In this document: piece after piece, positions 34,979 through 43,404 of the stretch
How positions within the stretch are numbered: position 1 is the stretch's first letter
How the letters are laid out: each line of letters starts with the position of its first letter
Assembly (NCBI GenBank): GCA_022072165.1
Contig: JAJVIF010000001.1
Span: 1,019,353-1,083,352, forward strand
Direction: 5' to 3'
DNA: 64,000 nucleotides
Source of the DNA: a bacterium
Lineage (GTDB): Bacteria > JAJVIF01
Program-made: the position numbers and the translations under genes
Notes under the pieces: generated by a model
The model's input: the letters and a program-made list of their open reading frames with translations, nothing else
What the model was told of the DNA's origin: nothing
The model's database searches: none

Positions 34979-36268
34979 GTGGCTCTGGATCCGGCACAAG
35001 CGGCTGCGCTCGACGCTCAGGTCGTGAAACAGTACGAGCAGTACATCAATCCCAGCCTCCTCCGGCTTCAAGCCTTTATGGGCTTCGACAAGGTGGAATG
35101 GGAAGCCGAAGGCTCCCTGATCCGGGATGCCCACGGCCGGGAGTACATCGACTGCCTCGGTGGGTTCGGAGTGTTTACGCTGGGTCACCGGCACCCCAGG
35201 GTGGTGGCGGCGGTCCAGGAACAACTCCAGCGCATCCCGCTGCCATCCAAAGTGATGCTCGGGATTTCCTACGGAGCGATGGCGGAACTGCTGGCGAGGC
35301 ACTCCCCGGGACAACTCCAGTACACCTTCGCCTGCAACTCGGGGACCGAAGCGGTCGAGGCCGCGATCAAACTCGCCCGCCTCAAGACCGGGAAGCCCGG
35401 GATTGTCTATACGTCCAACGCCTACCACGGCAAGACCATGGGCTCGCTCTCCATTACGGACCGGGCGAAGTACCAGAAGCCCGCGCAGCCCCTGCTTGGC
35501 GGGATGCGGGTGGTGCCATTCAACGATTTGGCAGCCCTTCAGGCGATGCTCGATGCGGATGATCAGATCGGCGCGTTCATCATCGAGCCGGTCCAGGGCG
35601 AAGGGGGCATCCACCTGGCCGATCCCGAGTACTTGCGTGGCGCACAGGCACTCTGCAAAGCACGCGGGGTCCTGTTCATCCTTGATGAAGTCCAGACCGG
35701 CCTCGGACGCACCGGCAAGCTCTTTGCGGCCGAACACGCTGGACTCGAGCCCGATCTCCTCTGCCTCGCCAAAGCGCTGGGCGGCGGTGTGATGCCCATC
35801 GGCGCAGTGCTGGGAACGCCCGATGTCTGGAGCGTTTTTGAGGAGAACCCCCTCATCCACTCGTCCACCTTCGGCGGCAATCCCCTCGCCTGCGCTGCGG
35901 CGGTCGCTGCCCTGAAGACCACCATCGAAGAAGACCTGCCAGCGCAGGCAGCGGCCAAGGGAGTCTGGTTGCTCCAGCAGTTGCAGACCATTCAGTCGGA
36001 GTCTCCCGACCTGATCAAAGAGGCCCGGGGTCTCGGCCTGATGCTGGGGGTCGAGTTCTTCGACGAAGACATCGCCGGACTCCTGATTTCGTCGCTGGCG
36101 AATCAGGGGATCGTCGTCGCCTACACCCTGAACAATCCGACTGTGATCCGCCTGGAGCCGGCCCTGAACATCCCCCAACCACTCCTGGACCGGGTGGTGG
36201 AGGCGTTCCGGTTTAGCTGCGGCGAAGTCCGGCAGATGCTGGCCGAACTGGAAGAGGCTGTCGCCTGA
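34979..36268 (+). CDS. Class III PLP aminotransferase, putrescine-aminotransferase-like (second copy)
   Basis: 429 residues from a GTG at 34979 with GGAGG eight bases upstream. Motifs: EYIDCLGGFGVFTLGH, CNSGTEAVEAAIK, NAYHGKTMG, EPVQGEGGIH, FILDEVQTGLGRTGK, LCLAKALGGG with the PLP Lys, and STFGGNPLACAAA. The GGVMPIGA segment and overall order closely match E. coli PatA, more so than the 10603-11943 paralogue. The predicted reaction is transamination of putrescine or another terminal amine with 2-oxoglutarate. No gamma-aminobutyraldehyde dehydrogenase is adjacent. Confidence 0.85.
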   Translation: MALDPAQAAALDAQVVKQYEQYINPSLLRLQAFMGFDKVEWEAEGSLIRDAHGREYIDCLGGFGVFTLGHRHPRVVAAVQEQLQRIPLPSKVMLGISYGAMAELLARHSPGQLQYTFACNSGTEAVEAAIKLARLKTGKPGIVYTSNAYHGKTMGSLSITDRAKYQKPAQPLLGGMRVVPFNDLAALQAMLDADDQIGAFIIEPVQGEGGIHLADPEYLRGAQALCKARGVLFILDEVQTGLGRTGKLFAAEHAGLEPDLLCLAKALGGGVMPIGAVLGTPDVWSVFEENPLIHSSTFGGNPLACAAAVAALKTTIEEDLPAQAAAKGVWLLQQLQTIQSESPDLIKEARGLGLMLGVEFFDEDIAGLLISSLANQGIVVAYTLNNPTVIRLEPALNIPQPLLDRVVEAFRFSCGEVRQMLAELEEAVA

Positions 36269-36429
36269 TTCGGAAAAAATTCGTGACGCTGTAAGAAAAC
36301 GTCCGGGACAGGCATCTGTAGATGCAGACGCATGGTGTGCGGCTCTCCAGCTCCGAGGAGGGCCGCTCCTCATTTTCAGGCAATTCCCCAGCTGTCAGGC
36401 GGGTCACGGCCCACGACCCCTTCCTTTGC

Positions 36430-36435
36430 TATCGT
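36430..36435 (+). promoter_or_regulatory. Putative -10 box TATCGT (with upstream TG) of birA
   Basis: TGCTATCGT is followed by seven bases and the ATG of birA at 36443. GGGAA between them is at best a weak ribosome binding site. Confidence 0.35.
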
Positions 36436-36442
36436 GGGAATC

Positions 36443-37255
36443 ATGGCCAACACTCCCCTCAACGCGGAACTCCTCCGGACACGTCTGAAGGAAGCCGGAC
36501 TCCCCTGGCAGGTGAGCTATCACCCCACTTCGGGCAGCACGCAGGACATGGCGCTGGCGCTGATCCAGACCCACGGTCCGGGGCACTGGCTGGTGGTGGC
36601 GGATCAGCAGGAGGCCGGTCGGGGACGGATGCAGCGGACCTGGCTCAGCGATCCTGGAGACCTGGCGGCCACCTGGACCCTGCCGCTGGAGTTGCCGGCG
36701 GAGCGCTGGGGAAAAATCGGCCTCCTCGCCGGGCTCATCGCCGCCGAGGCTATCCGTGAAGTCACCGGCGACGCACCGAGAGTCAAATGGCCGAACGACC
36801 TCTTTTCGCACGGGGCGAAAATCGGCGGGGTCCTTGGCGACATCCGGACCACGCCGACGGGGACAGTCGCTCTCGTGGGGATCGGCATCAATCTGGTCAC
36901 AAAGGAGCCATCCCGACTCCCCGAAACGCCCCGGTATCCCATCGGTGCGCTCGAAGGTGGCGAAGCATCAACGCTCCGCCTCGACCTGCTGGTTGCACTG
37001 AGTCGCCTGCTGCATGAACGCCTCGGCTGGGCCACTGCCGAGCACGATGCCGCAGTACAGGAATTGTGGGACGCCGCGACCCGGATGCAGGGGGCAGAGG
37101 TGCAGTTGGCGCAGCCCGATGGCGTCATTGTGCAGGGAACAGTGCTCGGCTTGCAGCCGTCAGGGGCCCTCCGGCTGCAGACAGCTGATGGTGCGGAATT
37201 GATCGTGCAGGCGGGCGATGTGTCGCTCGTCGGTGGGTTCAACGTCGTCGGTTAG
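36443..37255 (+). CDS. birA: Biotin--[biotin carboxyl carrier protein] ligase
   Basis: 270 residues from the ATG at 36443. Conserved elements: SGSTQDMA, DQQEAGRGRMQRTW (biotinyl-AMP loop, GRGRxxRxW), KWPNDL and KIGGVL, with the SH3-like C-terminal domain from about residue 215. It joins biotin to a carrier-protein lysine through biotinyl-AMP, for example on acetyl-CoA carboxylase. No N-terminal winged helix is present, so it is the monofunctional type and not a repressor. Its stop codon overlaps that of the convergent lipoprotein gene (37252). Confidence 0.88.
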   Translation: MANTPLNAELLRTRLKEAGLPWQVSYHPTSGSTQDMALALIQTHGPGHWLVVADQQEAGRGRMQRTWLSDPGDLAATWTLPLELPAERWGKIGLLAGLIAAEAIREVTGDAPRVKWPNDLFSHGAKIGGVLGDIRTTPTGTVALVGIGINLVTKEPSRLPETPRYPIGALEGGEASTLRLDLLVALSRLLHERLGWATAEHDAAVQELWDAATRMQGAEVQLAQPDGVIVQGTVLGLQPSGALRLQTADGAELIVQAGDVSLVGGFNVVG

Positions 37256-38445
37256 TCCGGCAGATCAGCTGGCTGCTCGTCCAGTGAAGGCGCACTCTGC
37301 TGGCAGCCCCACCAGGTCCCCTCGCTGAGGATTGTGAGAGCCCCGCCAGCGAGCGACCAGATCATGGTCTGCTGCGCCCCGCTGTTTGCCCGGGTTGTGA
37401 CGATGAGCTCATCAGTGCCATCGCCATCCAGATCGGTCAGAAAATCGATAAATAACTGTTGCAGGGCGAAGCGATCAAGACGCTCTTGCGGGATGCGATA
37501 CCGCTCGCGCCCCTGTTGGTCCATTACGATGAGCAGCCGCTGGAATGTCGCCGGTGGCTCCATCCAGGTGGCGAGTCCCACCATCGAGGAATCTTCGGAG
37601 CCGGGCGTGAATCGACCGAATCGGACATCACTGGCCGGAATCGGAAAGTCCGGAGCAACAGTTGCAGGATTGCTCTCCTCATCGTCCTCGTCACCCAGCG
37701 GCGCATCATCGCCGGGCAGCGCAGTACCGGCCGATTCCGTTGAGGCAGCAAAAGCTGCTTCCTGCAGGGCGCGCACTTCAGCCTCCAGATAGAGCGTCAC
37801 CCGGTCATACAGTCCCACCAGGTTGTCTGGGGCAGGTGGCGGCTCGGTGATTTCGAGGCTTTCTTCGAGCGGGACCAGCGGGACTTCCACAGGATGCGGC
37901 AGGGCGACCCACTGTGCCGGATCCCGCAGCTGATCATCAGCGGGGGTCCGTATCACCGCAATCAGATAAGTCTCGCCACACTGCTCGTCCTGCCAAAGTT
38001 CATAGCTCTCCAACAGGCCCTGAAAGCGGAGCGAGGGCGAGATGCAGTCGAGGATCATCCCCACCCGGGTCGGCAGATGCTTTTCTGCCAGTCTGCTCTC
38101 CAGCGACCAGTACAGAAGCCGTCGATCTTTGGTCAGCGGTGTCGGCTCGACATCCACAACCTGTGCCCGCAAGGCAGGGACCGACGTCGGCAGTGGAATC
38201 TGCAGCCGAAGAGAGTCATCGAGGCGAAACTCATCCTGAAGTGGTCGCATGCCCAACAGAATGGGGACCGGGCCGGTCGGCTGCGGCGGGGCGACCGGAC
38301 CTGTGGTGCCGTTCCCCTGCTGGTGCTGCGCACCGCCACCCTGCGCGGCAGGACGAGTCGCTGATGGCGTTGCGGAACAACCCAGCAGGACCAGGCTAAG
38401 CAGGAAGAGGCTTACCCGCCAATGATGTGGACGCGAAACCCTCAC
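37252..38445 (-). CDS. Lipoprotein of unknown function coupled to the TonB receptor gene
   Basis: 397 residues from a GTG at 38445 that overlaps the TGA of the TonB-receptor gene (GTGA). The signal ends in LLGC (Cys23). A Gly/Gln/Pro-rich linker follows. A late segment FLTDLDGDGTDELIVTT resembles FG-GAP/VCBS-type calcium loops. Partner of the receptor at the outer membrane is suggested only by position. A TATACT box at 38454-38459, inside the receptor gene, lies eight bases before the GTG and could also give a leaderless transcript. Confidence 0.7.
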   Translation of the reverse strand: MRVSRPHHWRVSLFLLSLVLLGCSATPSATRPAAQGGGAQHQQGNGTTGPVAPPQPTGPVPILLGMRPLQDEFRLDDSLRLQIPLPTSVPALRAQVVDVEPTPLTKDRRLLYWSLESRLAEKHLPTRVGMILDCISPSLRFQGLLESYELWQDEQCGETYLIAVIRTPADDQLRDPAQWVALPHPVEVPLVPLEESLEITEPPPAPDNLVGLYDRVTLYLEAEVRALQEAAFAASTESAGTALPGDDAPLGDEDDEESNPATVAPDFPIPASDVRFGRFTPGSEDSSMVGLATWMEPPATFQRLLIVMDQQGRERYRIPQERLDRFALQQLFIDFLTDLDGDGTDELIVTTRANSGAQQTMIWSLAGGALTILSEGTWWGCQQSAPSLDEQPADLPD

Positions 38446-40433
38446 CAGGAACGAGTATAGGCGAGTCGCCAGGTCCGTCCGGGCAAGGGGAAGCCCCTCA
38501 GATCAGCCCCGGCGGCATCCAGCAGATTGCTGATCTGCAGCGACACCGTGTCCTGTCGATCGCGCCAGACCGTACTCAAATCGAGCGTCTCCCGGGCGGG
38601 GAGCTGCTTGGTGTTGGCGAGGGTCACACTGTTTTCTCCGACAAAGTGCCAGGTCAGCGTGGTCTCCCACTCCCCCGGTCGCCACTCCAGACTGCATTGT
38701 CCGAAGGAGCCGGGACGTCCGGGAATCGGAGCCCCAGCGCGATTGGCCCCTTGAGTGGCATCAGTCACATCCTGCCAGGTCCAGGCCCCACTAAGGGTCC
38801 AGGCGTCATCAAGTGGACAGGTCGCCGTGACCTCCGCCCCTGCCGACAAGGCGGCTCCGAAGTTCAGGGGCTTGAAGCGAAATCCACCCAACTGGACATA
38901 CTCAATCAGATCCCGGGTTTCGGTTCGGAAGAGCGATGCGCTCACAGTGGTGCCATCGGGATCAGCCCAGGTGCAGCCCAGGTCGAACGCCCGGGAGACC
39001 TCCGGCTTCAGGTCCGGATTCCCCACGACGAAGCCCCGACTGTCCGCGAGCTCCGCGAAGCTGGGAGGACGATAGCCGTTTCCAGCCGAGGCGCTGATCT
39101 TCCAGGCGGGGTCTGGTGTCCAGACCAGCCCCAGACGAGGGGATATCCGATCCGACTGATCCGAAAGGAGATCGGCCCGAACCGCTCCCACCAGCGTTAG
39201 TTGGTCTCTGGTTAACCATTCGGTCCGGAGTGCGAGGCCAAGGCTGGTTCGTTCATGGTCCCCGCCCCCTTCAGGAAGGGTCGCCGAGCGATCCTGCAGG
39301 ACTTCGTGCGTGGCTTCCACCAGTCCGGTCCAGAGCCACCGGGGATCGGGGCTCCAGACACTCCCCGCCCGCAGACCAAGCAGCGTGTTCTGCTGCTGAC
39401 TGCTAATGGGAGTCCCGGTCTGTTCGCCCAGGGGGTCCTGAAAAAGATTAGTGCTCCAGCGACCAAAGAACCGGACTTCCGTCTCGCTCTCGGCCCAAAG
39501 CCAGTCCTGTCGCCGCCAGGTGACATCCCCCACCAGGCGTTGTTCCTTTTGGTTTGTCTCTGGGGAGGGAAAGGTCAGAATCCCCGGCTCGCCGCGTAAC
39601 CGACTAAACCCGCTGAGGGTGGTGGTCAGCCGGGACCCTTCCCGCTCGGCTTTCCAGTCTCTGCGCCAGAGAAACGAGGCCTGATGGCTTTCGTTGTTTG
39701 CTCGTCGATCCGGGAAGTCATCGGCGGCATTGAAGCTCGTGCCGTTGTCATTGGTGAAGCGAAAATCCCCCCGGGTATGCAGCGTCGCCCCTTGCGCCAA
39801 CCAGGACCGGCCTTCGCGCTGCCCCCAGCCAGTGAGAGCCGCACCGAGGGTCTGTGATGGGCCAGTCTCCAGGCGATAGCTGCCACCTGTCGATGCGCCA
39901 GCGTGGCGCGGAATCAGATTGATGACGCCTCCTACGGCTCCGGCACCATAGACCGCACTGGCGTTTCCCCGGGTCACTTCAATCAGCGCCAGCTGGTCAA
40001 GTGGCAGGGTGCTGAAATCGAAGGCCTCCCCAGATGCATTCAGTGGCACCCCATCCAACAGGACCAGTACCTGCTTGCCACTCGAACCCCGGAGGCTGAC
40101 CGACGCACTTCGTCCGACACCACCAAACGAGAGGACTCTCACTCCCGCCAGGTCGCTCAGCAATCCGCTTAAGTCCGCATAGCGCTCCCGGAGCGGGGCG
40201 ACCTCGATCCGTTCGACTTGTGCTGAGGGGTCCTCAAAAAGCAACGACGGAGAAGGCTGGCTTCCAACAATCTCAATCTCTCCCGCCTCGATAGTTTCTT
40301 CTGCTGCTTCGGGGTCCGCATCGCCAGTCCCTCCCTCTTGCGCCCTGGCCGGACCGGTCGCGGTCGCCCACTGGAACAGCACCAGAAACCAGGCGGCCAG
40401 GAGACGGGAGGTGGTGAAGCGGGCGATGAGCAT
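38442..40433 (-). CDS. TonB-dependent outer-membrane receptor (BtuB-like)
   Basis: 663 residues from the ATG at 40433. A signal peptide (cleavage near ARAQ) is followed by a plug domain: EIEIVGSQ, LSGLLSDLAGVRV, SVSLRGSSGKQVLVLLDGVP and IEVTRGNASAVYGAGAVGGV are standard. A 22-strand barrel follows, with NGYRPPSFAELAD and GNPDLKPEVSRAFDLG near the C-terminus and a final aromatic residue (RSW). It should import a scarce ligand such as cobalamin or a siderophore by way of TonB. No TonB-ExbBD or transporter genes are nearby, so the ligand is unknown. It is divergent from the epimerase gene. Confidence 0.85.
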   Translation of the reverse strand: MLIARFTTSRLLAAWFLVLFQWATATGPARAQEGGTGDADPEAAEETIEAGEIEIVGSQPSPSLLFEDPSAQVERIEVAPLRERYADLSGLLSDLAGVRVLSFGGVGRSASVSLRGSSGKQVLVLLDGVPLNASGEAFDFSTLPLDQLALIEVTRGNASAVYGAGAVGGVINLIPRHAGASTGGSYRLETGPSQTLGAALTGWGQREGRSWLAQGATLHTRGDFRFTNDNGTSFNAADDFPDRRANNESHQASFLWRRDWKAEREGSRLTTTLSGFSRLRGEPGILTFPSPETNQKEQRLVGDVTWRRQDWLWAESETEVRFFGRWSTNLFQDPLGEQTGTPISSQQQNTLLGLRAGSVWSPDPRWLWTGLVEATHEVLQDRSATLPEGGGDHERTSLGLALRTEWLTRDQLTLVGAVRADLLSDQSDRISPRLGLVWTPDPAWKISASAGNGYRPPSFAELADSRGFVVGNPDLKPEVSRAFDLGCTWADPDGTTVSASLFRTETRDLIEYVQLGGFRFKPLNFGAALSAGAEVTATCPLDDAWTLSGAWTWQDVTDATQGANRAGAPIPGRPGSFGQCSLEWRPGEWETTLTWHFVGENSVTLANTKQLPARETLDLSTVWRDRQDTVSLQISNLLDAAGADLRGFPLPGRTWRLAYTRSW
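38454..38459 (-). promoter_or_regulatory. Putative internal -10 box TATACT for the 37252-38445 gene
   Basis: On the minus strand TATACT is followed by eight bases and the GTG at 38445. It lies within the last codons of the TonB-receptor gene. Confidence 0.4.
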
Positions 40434-40461
40434 CGCTGGCGATTGTACGCCGGTGACTCGA

Positions 40462-40467
40462 TATACT
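40462..40467 (+). promoter_or_regulatory. Putative -10 box TATACT of the epimerase gene (leaderless)
   Basis: TATACT is followed by six bases and the GTG at 40474, with no ribosome binding site. This is the clearest leaderless arrangement in the window. No good -35 box is visible at the usual spacing. Confidence 0.5.
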
Positions 40468-40473
40468 CCCCCT

Positions 40474-41409
40474 GTGCCACAGCGCGTGCTCATCACCGGC
40501 GGAGCCGGGTTCATCGGTAGTCATCTGGCGGATGCGCTGCTGGCCGCAGGTCACACTGTCGGGATACTGGATAGCTTTCGCACAGGCCGTCGCAGCTATC
40601 TGCCGGATCAGGCCGCGCTGTACGAAGTCGATTTGACAGATCCCGCCAGTGTCCAGGGAGCGCTGGCCGACTTTCGTCCGCAGGTAGTGAGTCACCACGC
40701 CGGACAGATCAATGTCCGTTCCAGCCTCGAATCGCCGCAGGAAGATGCCGCGATCAACATTCTGGGCAGTCTCATCCTGTTGGAGGCGGCAGTCCACTCC
40801 GGAGTGGAGCATCTGACCTTTTCCTCCACGGGCGGTGCGCTCTATGGCGATGATGTCGAACGCCCCACTCCCGAGTCCGCGCCAACCACGCCGCTGTCAC
40901 CGTATGGCATCGCGAAGCTCACGGTGGAGGAGTACCTCCGGGTGCTGGGGCCGCTCCACGGACTCCCGGTGACAGTGTTCCGCTATGCCAATGTCTACGG
41001 ACCGCGACAGATCGTGGAAGGGGAAGCGGGGGTCATCGCGATTTTCTGTGAACGTCTGCGCGATGGCCTGACGCCGGTCATCTACGGCGATGGCGAACAG
41101 ACCCGGGACTACATCCATGTGGCGGACATCGTGAGCGCCAATCAGGCAGCCATCGAACGACGTGTCACAGGAGTCTTCAACCTCGGGACAGGCATCGCGA
41201 CTTCCCTCATCGACCTCGCGCGTCAGCTGGAAATCCTGTCAGGTACCGCCACGTCCGCGACTCATGGACCGGCGCGTCCGGGGGAAATCCGCCACAGTTG
41301 TCTGGATGCCAGTCGCGCCCGCGCCGCCCTGAGCTGGGAGCCGTTGGTGCCCCTCGTTGCGGGCCTCGCCGAGACCTGGCGCTGGTTCCAGAGCCGGGCC
41401 ATCCGATGA
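40474..41409 (+). CDS. NAD-dependent sugar epimerase/dehydratase (GalE-like)
   Basis: 311 residues from the GTG at 40474. RVLITGGAGFIGSHLADALL is the NAD site. The catalytic Tyr and Lys are in SPYGIAKLTVEEYL, and RYANVYGPRQ and YGDGEQTRDYIHV are conserved in extended SDR nucleotide-sugar enzymes. It likely interconverts an NDP-hexose such as UDP-glucose/UDP-galactose; the exact sugar is open. Two in-frame upstream starts lie in the receptor's start region and lack support. It is divergent from the TonB receptor and 61 bases upstream of hrcA. Confidence 0.82.
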   Translation: MPQRVLITGGAGFIGSHLADALLAAGHTVGILDSFRTGRRSYLPDQAALYEVDLTDPASVQGALADFRPQVVSHHAGQINVRSSLESPQEDAAINILGSLILLEAAVHSGVEHLTFSSTGGALYGDDVERPTPESAPTTPLSPYGIAKLTVEEYLRVLGPLHGLPVTVFRYANVYGPRQIVEGEAGVIAIFCERLRDGLTPVIYGDGEQTRDYIHVADIVSANQAAIERRVTGVFNLGTGIATSLIDLARQLEILSGTATSATHGPARPGEIRHSCLDASRARAALSWEPLVPLVAGLAETWRWFQSRAIR

Positions 41410-41470
41410 TATTCACTGGAGATTCGGCCAGCGGCAGGGTGCGCGTGCGGCACAATACGACAGAGCACCG

Positions 41471-42559
41471 ATGACTATCGCACTCCGTCCCATCACCGAA
41501 CGCTGGGGCCTGACCGAAAGGCAGGCGGAGATTTTGCAGGTGGTGGTGGCCCGCTACCTGGCGACCGGGATGCCGATCGCCTCCCATGATGTGGTCGCCC
41601 AAAGCAGCCTCCGGATGTCCAGCGCGACGGTACGCAGCGAGTTTCTGGCCCTGACAGAGCGCGGTTTTCTGGGGAAGCCCCATGCCCAGGCGGGTCGGGT
41701 GCCGACGGATGAAGCCCTGCGGCTCTATGCCCGGGAGATGATCGGCCATCCCCAGTTGCCGCTCGCGGATCAGATGCGGGTGGAATCGACCCTTAACGCG
41801 ATTCGCAATGAACTCGAGCTCCTCCTGGATGAAACCAGTCTGCTCCTTCACAACGAAACACACTGCGTCGGGGTGGTCGTCGCGCCCCGGGAGCAATGGG
41901 GGCACATCGAGACGATCCGGCTGGTGCCGGTGGAGGCACACGGCCTGCTGGTAGCGCTGGTCTTTTCCTGGGGCCATGTGGAATCGATCATCACGCCGCT
42001 CCAGGTCGATACCAGCAAGCTCGACATCCCGATGCTGGAGCGCTTTCTGCAGCAGGAAATCGCCGGGACCAATCTCAGCGCCCTGGATCCGGCGCGACTC
42101 GAGCGGGCCTTCGCGCTGGCGCGCCAGCGGAGTCTGGCCCATCGGGCATTGTTTGAGCCGATTCAGCGCTTCGTGTCCGACCTCGCGAATAACGCCGGGA
42201 CCAAGGTGGTGACCACCGGTGTCCTGAGTCTCGCGACTGATCCGGCGTTTGATGATCAGTTGCGACTGAGGACCCTGCTGCGTCTGGCGCAGGACCCCAG
42301 CTTCCCGCCGCAGATTTTCCTCGACATGTCCCCCTCCCATCCCGGAGCCCGGGTCCGGATCGGTCGCGATCTGGGTGACGAAGAGTACGAGGGTCTCGCC
42401 ACTGTCTGGGCCCCCTTCGGACGCCAGGACAGCAATGGGGGGCGGGTCGGGATTTTCGGGCCTTCCAGGCTCCCCTATGACCTCGCGATTCCGCTGGTGG
42501 AGTTCTGTGCCCAGTTGCTCGAGCGGAATCTGCCAACACCTCGTCGGCTGATTAATTGA
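41471..42559 (+). CDS. hrcA: Heat-inducible transcription repressor HrcA
   Basis: 362 residues. The N-terminal winged helix (LTERQAEILQVVVARYLATG, then SSATVRSEFLALTERGFL and HAQAGRVPTDEALRLY) is typical of HrcA, which binds CIRCE inverted repeats upstream of groE and dnaK operons. The rest is the GAF-like and dimerisation region, with a C-terminal LPYDLAIPLVEFCAQLL. Three bases separate it from rsmE. In many bacteria grpE, dnaK and dnaJ lie between these two genes; here they are absent. No CIRCE element was found nearby. Confidence 0.88.
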   Translation: MTIALRPITERWGLTERQAEILQVVVARYLATGMPIASHDVVAQSSLRMSSATVRSEFLALTERGFLGKPHAQAGRVPTDEALRLYAREMIGHPQLPLADQMRVESTLNAIRNELELLLDETSLLLHNETHCVGVVVAPREQWGHIETIRLVPVEAHGLLVALVFSWGHVESIITPLQVDTSKLDIPMLERFLQQEIAGTNLSALDPARLERAFALARQRSLAHRALFEPIQRFVSDLANNAGTKVVTTGVLSLATDPAFDDQLRLRTLLRLAQDPSFPPQIFLDMSPSHPGARVRIGRDLGDEEYEGLATVWAPFGRQDSNGGRVGIFGPSRLPYDLAIPLVEFCAQLLERNLPTPRRLIN

Positions 42560-42562
42560 GCG

Positions 42563-43351
42563 ATGGCCCGGGAACCCCGCAAGGCGAGTCCGGCCACCGG
42601 ACGCAAGGTGCGACGGGTCTACCTGCCCCTGGCGACCGGTACGGCACCGGGTGCCCTGGTCCCCCTCTCGCCAGAACAGCAGCGGCATCTGATTTCGGCG
42701 TTGCGACATGGGGCCGGGGATACAGTCCACTGGTTTGATGGCCAGGGCGTGGCAGGGGTCGGTGAACTGCAAGGAACTGAGCGCTCGGGCTTTCAGATAG
42801 CACTTCTCACTCGGGAAGACCTGCCGCCAGCAGGAGGGCTGGACGCGACACTGTTGCTGGCGTTGCCACGTCGCGACTCCCTGGCAGCGTGTGTCGAGTT
42901 CGCCACCATCGCGGGCGTCACGACTATCTCCCTCGGTCTCGGGGATCACTCAGCGTACCGGCCAGGTCCGTCGCAGCTTTCAGCGCTGCTCCAGCGGCTC
43001 ACCGACATCGCGATCGATGCCAGCGAGCAGTCCGGACGATTCACAGTTCCAGCGTTGCGCTGGCTTGGTCCGCTGGCAGAGCATCTGCCTGCTGGTGGGA
43101 CACTGGCCTGTACCGCCGAAGAGCTGGAGCAGTCTCAGTGCCCATCCCGGCCTCCTTCAGCAGCAGAGCCGTTGCTGCTGGCTATCGGACCTGAAGGGGG
43201 CTGGAGCCCCCGGGAACTGGCCGCGTTTGCCGCCGCTGGCTGGACTGGCTGGCATCTGCCGGAGGCGACGCTGACCACGGTCGCGGCCTGTGGCCTGCTT
43301 CCCGGTTTATGGCGGTATGGGGCTGGCATGTGTGACCTGCGTGCAACATAA
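42563..43351 (+). CDS. rsmE: 16S rRNA (uracil-1498-N3)-methyltransferase RsmE
   Basis: 262 residues. The C-terminal SPOUT knot is marked by LLAIGPEGGWSPRELAAF and LPEATLTTVAACGLLPGLWR, where most RsmE proteins have an ILR-ETA version. The N-terminal PUA-like part has LSPEQQRHLISALRH. It should use S-adenosylmethionine to methylate U1498 of 16S rRNA. The gene starts three bases after hrcA and is likely cotranscribed with it. Some divergence in the knot (for instance LPEATL) is worth noting but does not change the call. Confidence 0.83.
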   Translation: MAREPRKASPATGRKVRRVYLPLATGTAPGALVPLSPEQQRHLISALRHGAGDTVHWFDGQGVAGVGELQGTERSGFQIALLTREDLPPAGGLDATLLLALPRRDSLAACVEFATIAGVTTISLGLGDHSAYRPGPSQLSALLQRLTDIAIDASEQSGRFTVPALRWLGPLAEHLPAGGTLACTAEELEQSQCPSRPPSAAEPLLLAIGPEGGWSPRELAAFAAAGWTGWHLPEATLTTVAACGLLPGLWRYGAGMCDLRAT

Positions 43352-43404
43352 CGGGTGGTAAACTCCGGCTGTCAGCTTCCGCTCGCACCACATCGACAAA
43401 GAGG

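Noticed and set aside
41410-41470. A CIRCE operator upstream of hrcA
   Set aside because: No TTAGCACTC-type inverted repeat is present in the gap.
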